This document shows, in pieces, positions 1 through 8,141 of a stretch of DNA of 38,687 bases. The notes under the pieces are model-generated. The model was not told the origin of the DNA. It searched no databases and was given only the letters and a program-made list of their open reading frames with translations. Each line of letters opens with the position of its first letter. Position 1 is the stretch's first letter. The stretch is from the NCBI GenBank assembly GCA_005776725.1, contig SXOO01000234.1, positions 1-38,687 of the forward strand. Reading direction: 5' to 3'. Both the position numbers and the translations under genes were made by a program. This stretch comes from Pseudomonadota bacterium (GTDB taxonomy: Bacteria > Myxococcota_A > UBA9042 > GCA-2863065).

Positions 1-2
1 CG

Positions 3-755
3 AGCTGGGTCCTCGTGGAGACGCGAGCCGCCGCCGACAAGACCACCGCACCGGCCGAGCTCCGGCGTGTGCCACTCGCACTCACCTCTGGATGGGGCGA
101 AGGTGCTAAGGGCGAGCACCTCCGCTCTCACAGGTCCCTCCGAGCGGACCCGTCCGACCCTGCACATCAGCTCACGCGTGCCAGCCGCGTGACCGGGTCG
201 TTCGCTGCGCCTCCCATGCCGTCAGCCACGCCTGCGATGCCGAAGTCCGCCAAACGACCTATGCCCTCGGCCCTTGCGGGCGGGCCACCCGTCTCTGCGG
301 GGCCAGGCTCCCTGGCGAAGGGGGGCTTTGTCGCCAGGGCGCTCGATGCTATCCGGGAGTCGTTCGGCGGAGCGCGTGCGAGCGACGACGGCTTTGGAGG
401 CGGCGCGCCGCCGAAGCACCCGACCCTCGACGCGATGATGGCAGAATCCGAGCCGGAGCTCCTGACCCCACACGATTCGGCCGACTTGCTCTACGACGTG
501 CTCCTGGCGCAACGCGCCAACGGGGCGTTCGGGGACAGCCCGCAAGTTCGGCTGGCGCTCGGTGAGGCTTTCCACCGGCTGACCCACGCAGGCGGTGGGC
601 CGGTTCGGTTGACGCAAGCAGTGCTTTTCTGGCTGGAGGCCCGGTTCTCGGCGCAACGCGACCAGTGGAAGGGGGCGGCGGACAAGGCGGCCCAGTTCTT
701 GGACAGCGAGGTCCGGTTCTCGAGCGAGATCATCGCGGCGTGGTTCGGGCCGTAG
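3..755 (+). CDS. 3' end of a VIT/VWA-type surface protein (partial)
   Basis: The reading frame is open at the left edge of the window and ends at TAG 753-755, so only about 250 C-terminal residues are present. The visible part starts with a beta-rich stretch (SWVLVETRA, then RRVPLALTSGWG). A Pro/Ala/Gly-rich linker follows, then a helical end with the pattern LLYDVLLAQRANGAFG near residue 155 and LTQAVLFWLEARF near residue 205. That order (beta segment, linker, LLxxQxxxGxFG-type helical tail) is what I associate with the C-termini of bacterial VIT plus von Willebrand A proteins. The VIT and VWA domains themselves would lie outside the window, so the family call is inference. It could be another secreted repeat protein with a similar tail. 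It is followed by an IS110 remnant, not by a partner gene. Confidence 0.6.
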   Translation, partial: SWVLVETRAAADKTTAPAELRRVPLALTSGWGEGAKGEHLRSHRSLRADPSDPAHQLTRASRVTGSFAAPPMPSATPAMPKSAKRPMPSALAGGPPVSAGPGSLAKGGFVARALDAIRESFGGARASDDGFGGGAPPKHPTLDAMMAESEPELLTPHDSADLLYDVLLAQRANGAFGDSPQVRLALGEAFHRLTHAGGGPVRLTQAVLFWLEARFSAQRDQWKGAADKAAQFLDSEVRFSSEIIAAWFGP

Positions 756-814
756 TCGCCCTCCGAACGGGGGACGGGGGGACGGGGGAACCGGTCAAAG
801 AAGGGCGAAGAAAC

Positions 815-982
815 CTCGCAGGCATCCGCTGTAACGTGCACCTGAGGGCCTTCTACGCCCGTCTCGTCGTAAGCGGCAAGCTCAAGAAGGTCGCGCTCGT
901 GGCGGTCATGAGGAAGCTTCTCATCCACCTCAACGCCACCTGTTTCAATGGAGGCCGTACGGGCCCGGTCGCTGGGCGGTGA
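815..982 (+). pseudogene. Decayed IS110-like transposase, C-terminal remnant
   Basis: A short frame reads HLRAFYARL, then GKLKKVALVAVMRKLL and IHLNA at about 842-937. This matches the C-terminal end of IS110/IS1111 family transposases, where a phrase like 'FYxRLxxxGKxxKVALVAxMRKLLxxLNA' closes the protein. Upstream there is no Tnp-like sequence in this frame, which runs back into the end of the preceding gene in another register. Downstream the frame continues for only about 15 unrelated codons. No flanking element ends or target duplications are visible. This is therefore a relic, not an active element. It fills most of the 340-bp gap between the VWA-type gene and mvaS, and I see nothing else in that gap except a short GC hairpin near 1075-1088. 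Confidence 0.65.
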
Positions 983-1095
983 CGGCCACGGCCACGGATC
1001 CCTGCGGCCGGACCGGGAGCGACAAGTCGGCAGCTGTGGTGCCCTGAAACACCGGAGACCCCGGGGGGCGGCCGAGCCCGCACGCGGGCCGCGCC

Positions 1096-2520
1096 TCAGT
1101 CGAGCCAGCGGTAGTACTCGATGCCGCGATCGGAGAACGCGGCCGTCTCCGTGTGTCCCACCGCCTCGAGCACCACCTCCTGCCCGCGCGGGTACGGCAG
1201 CTTCCCGGCGTCGCCGCGCTCGTGCAGCGCGTGGTACTGCGCCTCCGTGAGCGTCAGCTGGCGCGCGAGCGCAGCCTGCAGGCCAATTCGCCCGGCAGCC
1301 TCCCGCCAGCCAGGGACCACCTCGAGCTCGAAGGCCTCCGCGGCGTCGCCGCTCCCATAGCCCACCGCCATGAGGCGCTTGCCCTCGAGGTCGACGCCGC
1401 GCTCCGCGGCCTCTTCGAGCCCTGCCGCGAGCCACGCGGGGAGCGCGGCCGTGTACAGGTTGCCGAGCTCGCGCATCGGTCCGGCGCCCAGCGCGAGCTT
1501 CTCGCGGCACCAGGTCGCGTGCTCCGTGCCTCGCAGCGCACGCACGGCGCGCCCAGTCTCGGGGAACGGCTCGTCGCCCCGACGCGCGATGGCTGCGTCC
1601 AGAATCGCGGACTCCAGCTCGCGCCGGACCGTCTCCCCGTTCAGCCCCAGGGCCTCGAGCGGGCCATCGGTCTCCGCCAGAGCAGCCACCAGCGTCGCAG
1701 AGAGGCCGTCTTGGGGCATCTTCGCGTACGGGCGATGAAAGAAGAACGCGTCCACGCTCTGGAGCAGGGCGTAGAGCGACTGTTGCCGCCGGACCGCCAG
1801 ATCCGTGAGAGCGCAGCGCACGGCGTCGGTGTAGCAGGCGGTGGAGTACTTCCCGTTGAAGACGGGGAAGTCGTGGACCCGGCCCTCCGCCGGCACGGGG
1901 TCGTAGGCGTACCGACGCACTGGCTTCCGGAAGTCCACCTCCCGATACGCGGCCGAGCTCCCGCCTTCGAGCGACACCCTGAACAGCCGCGGCGCCGCCT
2001 CGACGAGCATCGCCACGGCGCCCGCGCCCTGGGTCGGTTCGCCGGTGGAGCCCCTGGCGTACTCGGCGAGGTCCGCCGCGACCACGATCGCCTGGCGCCC
2101 CGCGCCGTCGGTCGCCACGTAGCGCAGCGCGCTCTTCAGCGCATACACACCCCCGAGGCACGCGTGCTTGAACTCGGGCACCTCGATGTTGCGCGCCAGG
2201 GACTGCCCGCGAGGCGCCAGCGCCCGGTCCACCAGACCCTTCACGATCACCGCCCCCGCGGCGTTGTCGGTGCTGGACTCGGTGCCGAGCGCCAGGTACC
2301 CGATCTGCCGCGGATCGAGGCCGTTCTGGTCGATCAGGCGGATCACGGCATTCGCCGCCAGCGTGTAGACCGACTCGTCGCGGTCCGCGATCCGGAACGC
2401 CGATCCCACCACGGCCAGGGTCTTCTCGGGATCGCCTCCGGTCCACTGGCAGAAGTCCCTGAGGTCAACCCGGCAGGCCGGGATCGCCACAGACATCGCA
2501 CTCACACCCACATCGCGCAT
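1096..2520 (-). CDS. mvaS: Hydroxymethylglutaryl-CoA synthase family protein
   Basis: This is a thiolase-fold enzyme that condenses acetyl-CoA with acetoacetyl-CoA to HMG-CoA, the entry to the mevalonate pathway and, in myxobacteria, also to an alternative isovaleryl-CoA route. The 474-aa product carries the family's catalytic set: Glu81 in LGTESSTD, nucleophile Cys121 in FKHACLGGVYAL, and His262 in FFHRPYAKMP with Lys267 close by. FNGKYS lies at 221-226. The N-terminal VGVSAMSVAIPACRVDL aligns with the usual start of the family. ATG 2520 is preceded by GGAGG at good spacing, which decides the start. It stands alone, diverging from the capA-like gene, with no other mevalonate gene in the window. 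Polyketide-cluster HMGS paralogues look similar, but no PKS genes are nearby. Confidence 0.9.
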   Translation of the reverse strand: MRDVGVSAMSVAIPACRVDLRDFCQWTGGDPEKTLAVVGSAFRIADRDESVYTLAANAVIRLIDQNGLDPRQIGYLALGTESSTDNAAGAVIVKGLVDRALAPRGQSLARNIEVPEFKHACLGGVYALKSALRYVATDGAGRQAIVVAADLAEYARGSTGEPTQGAGAVAMLVEAAPRLFRVSLEGGSSAAYREVDFRKPVRRYAYDPVPAEGRVHDFPVFNGKYSTACYTDAVRCALTDLAVRRQQSLYALLQSVDAFFFHRPYAKMPQDGLSATLVAALAETDGPLEALGLNGETVRRELESAILDAAIARRGDEPFPETGRAVRALRGTEHATWCREKLALGAGPMRELGNLYTAALPAWLAAGLEEAAERGVDLEGKRLMAVGYGSGDAAEAFELEVVPGWREAAGRIGLQAALARQLTLTEAQYHALHERGDAGKLPYPRGQEVVLEAVGHTETAAFSDRGIEYYRWLD

Positions 2521-2589
2521 TAGAGCCTCCGTTCACGAACGCGGCGCGAGGTAGTCGATGCGTGCCAGCGGGTCAAAGATGCGGCGTTC

Positions 2590-2621
2590 AAGTGAAACTC
2601 GTTGTGCTACACGTTCCACTT
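2590..2621. promoter_or_regulatory. Imperfect inverted repeat in the divergent mvaS/capA-like promoter region
   Basis: AAGTGAAAC at 2590-2598 and GTTCCACTT at 2613-2621 form 9-bp arms that match at 8 of 9 positions, with a 14-bp spacer. The repeat sits in the 173-bp region between two divergently transcribed genes. A second small dyad, CGTTC-AC-GAACG, is at 2530-2541, next to the mvaS ribosome binding site. The arrangement is compatible with operators for a dimeric regulator, but no regulator gene is adjacent and the repeats could be chance. Confidence 0.25.
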
Positions 2622-2693
2622 CCCTCGGCCCGCCCCTCTTCCGATCCCCACGCCGCGTTTCCCGGGGCACTGCGCCTGTGCTAGACGTTCGCC

Positions 2694-3731
2694 GTGCGCG
2701 CCTTCGCCCTGCTCCTCATCGGGCTCGCCCTGCCTGCTGGGGCTACTGAGCTCGTCTTCGTCGGCGACGTGAGCTTCGCGGGGCGGGCCCCGCCACGAAC
2801 CTGGACTCAGGGAGACAACCCCCTGTCGGCGTTCGCCGAGGTGTTCCGCGAGGCGGACCTCGCCGTGGCCAACGCCGAAGGCCTGCTCACCACCGAGCGC
2901 CCAGCGGCGTATGCCGAGAAGCGCCTCGACATTGGTGCGTCGCCGGCGTGGGCGCGCGCCTTCCGCGAGGCGGGGATCGACCTCGTCGGGCTCGCCAACA
3001 ACCACACGTGGGATGGCGGGGCGTCCGGCCTGCTCGAGAACGCGCGAGCGCTGGCAGACACCAAGGTGTCTCTGTTCGGCGCGGCGGAGACGGCGGCCCA
3101 TGCCGAGGCCGCGTTCCGCCTGCCCGGGGCGCCGGCGTGCGTCGCGATCGTCCCCGCCACGCTCAAGTCGAATCGCCCCCCTCGGCGGGGCGCCGCCGCC
3201 GCGTACTACCCGGGCGCCGCGGGCCTCCAGCGGCTCACGCGGGCCGTGTCCGCGCTTCGTGACGAGGGGTGTGCCGTGCTCGTCAGCGTTCATTGGGGGC
3301 GCGAGGGCGTTCACTACCCGCCTTCGGACGTCCGCGCCGCTGCGCACGCGCTCGTGGACGCGGGGGCGCGGGTGGTCGTGGGCCATCACCCGCACGTGCT
3401 CCAGGGCGTGGAGTTTCGTCGGCCGCCCGGGTGCGACTCGCCGCAGTGCACCGCGGCTATCGCCTACAGCCTCGGGAACTTCGTGTTCTGGAACCGCGAC
3501 CCGCGGAAGACGGAGACCGGCGTGCTGTCGGTCCGCCTGTCGGCCAAGGGTGCCCTCGAGCGCCTCGCGCTCCGGCCAGCGCGGATCTCGGGGCCCAACC
3601 TCAGGCCGAAGCCCGTGGTGGGAGCCGACGCCGAGCGTTTCCTCACGCGCGTGGCGCCGTACTCCGAGCCCTTCGGGACCCGCGTCACGCTCTCGGGCGG
3701 CGTCCTGCTCTTCGAACCACCGCCGCCCTGA
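2694..3731 (+). CDS. CapA/PgsA-family metallophosphatase-like exported protein
   Basis: This 345-aa protein has a short signal peptide (LLLIGLALPAGA, residues 6-17) and then a complete CapA-type calcineurin-like fold. The motifs are FVGDVSF (22-28), NAEG (60-63), ANNHTWDGG (101-109), SVHWG (198-202), VVGHHPHVLQG (228-238) and AYSLGNFVF (257-265). The Asp, Asn and His residues in these motifs are the expected metal ligands. CapA/PgsA proteins are associated with poly-gamma-glutamate or capsule synthesis, but many members have no known substrate, and here there are no capB/capC partners. The start is GTG 2694, directly before the signal peptide. It converges with the glycosyltransferase-like gene, leaving 25 bp between the stops. 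Confidence 0.85.
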   Translation: MRAFALLLIGLALPAGATELVFVGDVSFAGRAPPRTWTQGDNPLSAFAEVFREADLAVANAEGLLTTERPAAYAEKRLDIGASPAWARAFREAGIDLVGLANNHTWDGGASGLLENARALADTKVSLFGAAETAAHAEAAFRLPGAPACVAIVPATLKSNRPPRRGAAAAYYPGAAGLQRLTRAVSALRDEGCAVLVSVHWGREGVHYPPSDVRAAAHALVDAGARVVVGHHPHVLQGVEFRRPPGCDSPQCTAAIAYSLGNFVFWNRDPRKTETGVLSVRLSAKGALERLALRPARISGPNLRPKPVVGADAERFLTRVAPYSEPFGTRVTLSGGVLLFEPPPP

Positions 3732-3756
3732 GGCCGGGATGGTGTTGGCCGGCGGC

Positions 3757-5883
3757 CTACGGGGCGCTGGTGGAGACCGCGCGCCGGCGGGGCAGGGTGA
3801 GCGCGTCGATGGCGTGGAGGGTGAGCTCTCCTCCGCGATCCAACGGGTGCACCCCAATGGCACCCACCGGCCCAGACGTTGCCCACACGGGGTCGATGTC
3901 CATCCACAAGATCTCGCTGTGCCGCTGGCCGTCGAAGGCGATGGGCATCACGACGTACGTGAGGTCCGGCGAGGTGTCGCGAGTGGTCCAGTGCAGCTCC
4001 AGGTAGCCGGTCTCGAAGGCCCGCCCGAGCCCTATGGGGAGCGGCCGAGCCGTGGCGGTGTAGGTGATTCGGAAGCCCAACGTCCGGGGGGCGTCAATGG
4101 GGGCGCGCAGCCAGATGGACGCGCGGTGCGTCCAGCCGCGTGGGGTGGCGGCCACCTCGCCGATCCCGAAGCGAACACCGCCGTTGGGCAGCACGTCCGT
4201 GGTGAACGAGAGAGCTCCCGGGACCGCGTCGTGGTCCAGAGAGAGCGACTCGGGTCCGACCATATCGCGTGGTCCCTTCCGGGGAGACGCCGGCGTCGTG
4301 ACCTCGTGACCCGTGTCCGGGCTCGCGTCTCGCAGAATCCGGATCTCCCCCTGGACCGGCGGCTCGTACGGCTCCTTCTCCACCCGTACGTACGAGTCCA
4401 TGAAGTCCAGCCCGTCGGTGCGGTCGGGCACCCGGGATAGGACACGCCACGAGCCGCGCTGAACCCAATGCACCCGGACGCCCGTGTGGTGCAGCAGCCA
4501 GCGCGACATTGCGAGCCGGAAGGTCTCCTCTCGGTACATATTGGTCAGCAGCCAGAGATCCTCGGTGGTGCCGCCGCGCGCCGGGCCACGCAGTGGGCGA
4601 AGCGCCTCCAAGAGGACGCGGGCGGAGCTGTCGGCGCGCACCGTGGTGGCCACGGCGTCCACGCCGGTCCAGAGCGTGGCGCCAAGGCACCCCACCGCCA
4701 GGATCCTTCGCATCGGAGTAATCCGGTGAAGCAGCGCTCCGCCCAGCGCGAGCGCCACGAACAGGGTCGAGACGTAGAGGTACCGGTCGTTGAAGACGAT
4801 GCGCTCGAGCCCGAGAGGGCTGCCGAACTCCCGCAGCAGCGCCACCGGGAGCATGAAGCCCACGGCCGCGAGAGCCAGCCCGCCGAACACGCGTGCGCGC
4901 GCCCGCCAGCCGGGCCCGGGGACTCCGAGGAGCACGCCGGCAGCCACCAGCCCTGCCGCCACCTCGATGGGCACGTCGAGGAGGCTCCGGAGGGGCGTCC
5001 CGAGGCCGGCGAACGCCGAGAACGGGGCGTCGTAGAAGACCCCGATGGGGCCCACTGCGAGCGAGCGCGTCAGCTGGGGGTCGAACTGAATCGTGGCGGA
5101 GGCCATCTGGACGCGCCGGAGCGCCAGCACCGCCAGCACGGCGCAGGCTGTGGGTACGAGCCGCCGGAGGGCCGGACCCCACCGGCGCTCGAGGCGTCGC
5201 CTGAAGGCACCGAGCCCGCGCCCCGCGGCGGGATCATCGGTCTCGCCACCACCGGGACTGCCGAGTCCGCGCGTGGCCGCGGCGTCCGGCCCCGCCTGCA
5301 GGACCACCGAGAACAGCCCGAGGAGCGGCAACACCAGCACGCCTTGCTCCTTGCAGAGGCAAGCGACCACGGCCCACACCGCCATCCAGCGGTCGCGCCC
5401 GGCCTCCAGCGCCAGCAGCGCCAGGAGCACGGCCGCGCCGAGCATGAGGTCGTACGTGCCGCCGATCCACGAGACGGGCTGAGCGTGGAGCGGCGACAGC
5501 CCGAACAGCGCGGCGGCGGTCCACGCGGCGTCGAAGCGCTCGACCCCTGCGCGGGCGAGGAGGCGCCGGGCAAACAGGCCGAGCAGCACCGTGTTGAACG
5601 CGTGCAGGAGAACGCTGGGGAACTTCCACCCGGGCATCCAGAGGTCGAATAGCGCGTAGCGCGGCAACCAGGACAGGTCGGGCAGGAGCCGGTGGAGGTT
5701 CTGAAAGGCGAGGTAGTTGGCGCCCTGTTGGAAAGCGCTCTCGAAGCCCGTGAGCGCCAGCTCGGCCTCGAGCACGTAGTTCCAGGCGTCGTCGTTGTCG
5801 AAGTAGTTCGAGGTGGCCGGGATGTGAAGCGCGACGACCAGCCCGGCAAGGACCGCCCACGCCAGCCGGTGGCCGGGCGTCAC
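3757..5883 (-). CDS. TMTC-like GT-C membrane glycosyltransferase
   Basis: This is a 708-aa polytopic membrane protein. After a first membrane segment (about 8-24) comes the luminal loop FDNDDAWNY (28-36), whose acidic pair matches the catalytic D-D/E site of GT-C enzymes that use polyprenyl-phosphate sugars. Further on, LSPLHAQPVSWIGGTYDLM (129-147) and CKEQGVLVLPLL (177-188) resemble the HPVHTE...GR.DLL and SKEQG signatures of TMTC/DUF1736 protein O-mannosyltransferases. Several more membrane segments follow up to about residue 430. A soluble C-terminal domain of about 270 residues begins around WLLHHTGVRVHW. GTG 5883 overlaps the upstream stop as GTGA, which fixes the start and implies translational coupling to the two lipoprotein genes. 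I infer a role in glycosylating exported proteins; the sugar and acceptor cannot be read from sequence. Confidence 0.75.
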   Translation of the reverse strand: MTPGHRLAWAVLAGLVVALHIPATSNYFDNDDAWNYVLEAELALTGFESAFQQGANYLAFQNLHRLLPDLSWLPRYALFDLWMPGWKFPSVLLHAFNTVLLGLFARRLLARAGVERFDAAWTAAALFGLSPLHAQPVSWIGGTYDLMLGAAVLLALLALEAGRDRWMAVWAVVACLCKEQGVLVLPLLGLFSVVLQAGPDAAATRGLGSPGGGETDDPAAGRGLGAFRRRLERRWGPALRRLVPTACAVLAVLALRRVQMASATIQFDPQLTRSLAVGPIGVFYDAPFSAFAGLGTPLRSLLDVPIEVAAGLVAAGVLLGVPGPGWRARARVFGGLALAAVGFMLPVALLREFGSPLGLERIVFNDRYLYVSTLFVALALGGALLHRITPMRRILAVGCLGATLWTGVDAVATTVRADSSARVLLEALRPLRGPARGGTTEDLWLLTNMYREETFRLAMSRWLLHHTGVRVHWVQRGSWRVLSRVPDRTDGLDFMDSYVRVEKEPYEPPVQGEIRILRDASPDTGHEVTTPASPRKGPRDMVGPESLSLDHDAVPGALSFTTDVLPNGGVRFGIGEVAATPRGWTHRASIWLRAPIDAPRTLGFRITYTATARPLPIGLGRAFETGYLELHWTTRDTSPDLTYVVMPIAFDGQRHSEILWMDIDPVWATSGPVGAIGVHPLDRGGELTLHAIDALTLPRRRAVSTSAP

Positions 5884-8141
5884 AGGCAGTTGGTGGTGGG
5901 CTTGTTCTTGTCGCCGCTGCCGCCGATCACTCCGGGGCCCGAAGCCGGGCCGCCGCCCGTACCCGGCGATCCGACCGACTCGAAGGTGTTCCCAAGGCAC
6001 TTCGGGTTGGCCTTCGGACCGGTGAAGAGCCCGTACGACGGGCCGCCGGCGCCGCCGCCGCCGTCACCGCCCGCGCCGCCGTCGCCCCCGTTGCCCCCCT
6101 TATGTCCGTCACCGGCGTCGTCATGTCCGCCGCCGGGGCCGCCGCCGGGTTTTCCCTTACCCGCCGCACCGCCCTTGCCGCCATCCCCGCCGCGGCCGCC
6201 GGAGGCCCGAACGAACACGTTGCCCTGCAGGGTGGGGTCGGCATCGACGAGGAACACGGCGAAGGACCCGCCGCCCGCCTTTGCGCCGAGACCCTGCGTC
6301 CCACCACACCCGGCCGAGCCGCCGCCGCCGCCACCGCCGCCCCAGGCGGCGCACCCGAAGGTCCCGCCGTCGGTGCCCTTGCCCGAGCTGCCACCCCCGC
6401 CGCCCTTGCCGGCTGTGGCCGGGCCGCCGTCTCCGCCGGCCGTGCCGCGCCAGAGGCCCTCCGTGGGGGAGATGTCTCCGCCTTCGCCGCCCTTGCCGGG
6501 CGTCCCGGGGGTGCCGGGGCTGCCATCAGAGCCGGGTGAACCGAACGACCCGCCAGCCGTGCCCTCCGCGGCCGGAGAGCCGGCGCTGCCGTTGGTGTCG
6601 TCGCAGGCCCCGTTGGCCCCGCTGCCCCCCGCCCCGAGCCCGCCGGGACAAGCGGCGGCCCCTGGCGCGCCCCCTTTGCCGCCGTAGGTGTCGAACTCGT
6701 TGCAGTTGCAGTCGGTGTCCGTGGTGGTGCCGCCGGGTTGCCCGCTCTCGCCGTCTTTTCCCGGCGTCCCTGCCTCGCCGTTCGAGCCGTCGGCTCCGGC
6801 GCCCGCGGTGATCCGGCAGCCCCGGACGACCAGCCCGCTGGAGGCATCCCGGACCCAGAGACCGTAGCTCGACGCCCCTTGCGCTGAGGCGCTGCCGGCC
6901 GTGATCGACAGCGCGTCCAGCGTGGCGTCGTCGGCCACCTCTATGACCACGGCACGCACGCTGCCCGACGCGTCCGCCCCGTTGTGCGTGAGCGCCGACT
7001 CGTACGCCACCGGGTCGCGCGCCCAGCTGCCATCCGGAGCGTAGCCGCCGTACACGTGCAGGCCGTTCGGCAGGACCACCTGCCCGGTGTAGACACCCGC
7101 TGCGAGGTAGACGTGGTCGCGGGATGGCTGCGTTCCGAAGCGCTCCACGGCCTTCACCACGGAGCGCAGCGGGTCGTCTCGGGTGCCCGCCGCGTCGTCG
7201 CTGCCCGAGGGCGACACGAACCACGCGCGGTCGGCGTCGCCGTCGATACCGTCACAGTCCTGATCCACGCCGTCAGGGACGTCCTCGCCCGCGATCGGCA
7301 CGCACGCGTACTCGCAGCCGTTCTCGGCCTTCAGATCGTGGTTGTGGAAGCCTTCGATGCACCCGACTAGCACACACTCGCCAGGCGGCGCACAGTCTGC
7401 GACCCCGCCGGGGAATGTGCAGACGTTCCCGCACTTCCCACAGTTCGCGGGATCCTGTGTGTAGTCGGTCTCGGGACCGCAGATGCAGGAGAGAGACAGC
7501 GGGGTGCACTGCCGCAGCAGCGCGGCGCCGTCCTCGAGGGAGCTGCACGTGTAGTCCGCGGGGCACGCGCCGTCGGCGGAGCAGTCGCGGCCGCAGAACA
7601 GCCCGTCGTCGTACTGGAGGCACTTCTGCCCCGTGTTGCCGCAGTTGGAGTCGGACACGCAGGGGTTGCAGAGGGTGTCCGCTTCCGGGAGGCAGATGAA
7701 CACGGTGTCGGGGCCCGTCTGGAAGCCACGGCACGGCCAGTCGTTGGGGCAGTCGGTCACACACGCCTGCGTGCACACCAGCGGGAGCTCTGGATCTGCG
7801 GTGGAGACGCAGTAACCGGACAGGCACTCTTCGTTCTCTGTGCACCCGCACAAGAAGCCGAAGGGTGGCGCGTCGCAGGCGCCCGGCTCGATCGGGACGT
7901 CGAACGGGTTCCGGACGTCCTCCGTGCGCGGGACCTCGGTGTCGGCTTCGAACAGGTCAGGGAGTGAAACGACGTCGGGCCCGCCAGGGCTCACCTGGTC
8001 CTGGGGTTGCCCGCCGAGGTCGGTGGCGGCGTCGTGGCCAGCGCTAACGTCTCCCGCCGATGCGTCCGCCACCGAGGAGAGCGGAGCCGCGGCCTCAGGC
8101 CCGCAGCCGGCCAGCACCAGCGCGAGGAGGAGACGCCTCAC
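5880..8141 (-). CDS. Cys-rich, beta-helix and Gly-rich lipoprotein
   Basis: This 753-aa protein begins with a lipoprotein signal (LLLALVLAGC, Cys13). An Asp/Ala/Ser linker reaches about residue 85. A Cys-rich region spans roughly 89-280. A MopE-like acidic motif DGVDQDCDGIDGD lies near 290-302. A DUF1565-type right-handed beta-helix start follows (FVSPSGSDDAAGTRDDP, then VYLAAGVYTGQVVLPNGLHVYGGY). From about 440 to 735 the protein is almost pure Gly-Xaa repeat mixed with short Cys pairs, like the Gly-rich loops of myxobacterial beta-helix proteins. GTG 8141 overlaps the previous stop as GTGA, so the long upstream extension of the frame is not used. It is the middle gene of the three-gene operon. 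I expect an outer-surface location; no enzymatic residues are evident. Confidence 0.8.
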   Translation of the reverse strand: MRRLLLALVLAGCGPEAAAPLSSVADASAGDVSAGHDAATDLGGQPQDQVSPGGPDVVSLPDLFEADTEVPRTEDVRNPFDVPIEPGACDAPPFGFLCGCTENEECLSGYCVSTADPELPLVCTQACVTDCPNDWPCRGFQTGPDTVFICLPEADTLCNPCVSDSNCGNTGQKCLQYDDGLFCGRDCSADGACPADYTCSSLEDGAALLRQCTPLSLSCICGPETDYTQDPANCGKCGNVCTFPGGVADCAPPGECVLVGCIEGFHNHDLKAENGCEYACVPIAGEDVPDGVDQDCDGIDGDADRAWFVSPSGSDDAAGTRDDPLRSVVKAVERFGTQPSRDHVYLAAGVYTGQVVLPNGLHVYGGYAPDGSWARDPVAYESALTHNGADASGSVRAVVIEVADDATLDALSITAGSASAQGASSYGLWVRDASSGLVVRGCRITAGAGADGSNGEAGTPGKDGESGQPGGTTTDTDCNCNEFDTYGGKGGAPGAAACPGGLGAGGSGANGACDDTNGSAGSPAAEGTAGGSFGSPGSDGSPGTPGTPGKGGEGGDISPTEGLWRGTAGGDGGPATAGKGGGGGSSGKGTDGGTFGCAAWGGGGGGGGSAGCGGTQGLGAKAGGGSFAVFLVDADPTLQGNVFVRASGGRGGDGGKGGAAGKGKPGGGPGGGHDDAGDGHKGGNGGDGGAGGDGGGGAGGPSYGLFTGPKANPKCLGNTFESVGSPGTGGGPASGPGVIGGSGDKNKPTTNCL

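Noticed and set aside
491..2446. Minus-strand open frame of 651 codons across the mvaS region
   Set aside because: It overlaps mvaS in a shifted frame, and the translation is Arg/Gly-rich without motifs. It is a shadow caused by high third-position GC.
2911..4440. Plus-strand open frame of 509 codons over the capA-like gene and the glycosyltransferase 3' end
   Set aside because: Arg/Ser/Pro-rich shadow in another frame; the capA-like and GT-C genes carry conserved motifs in the same DNA.
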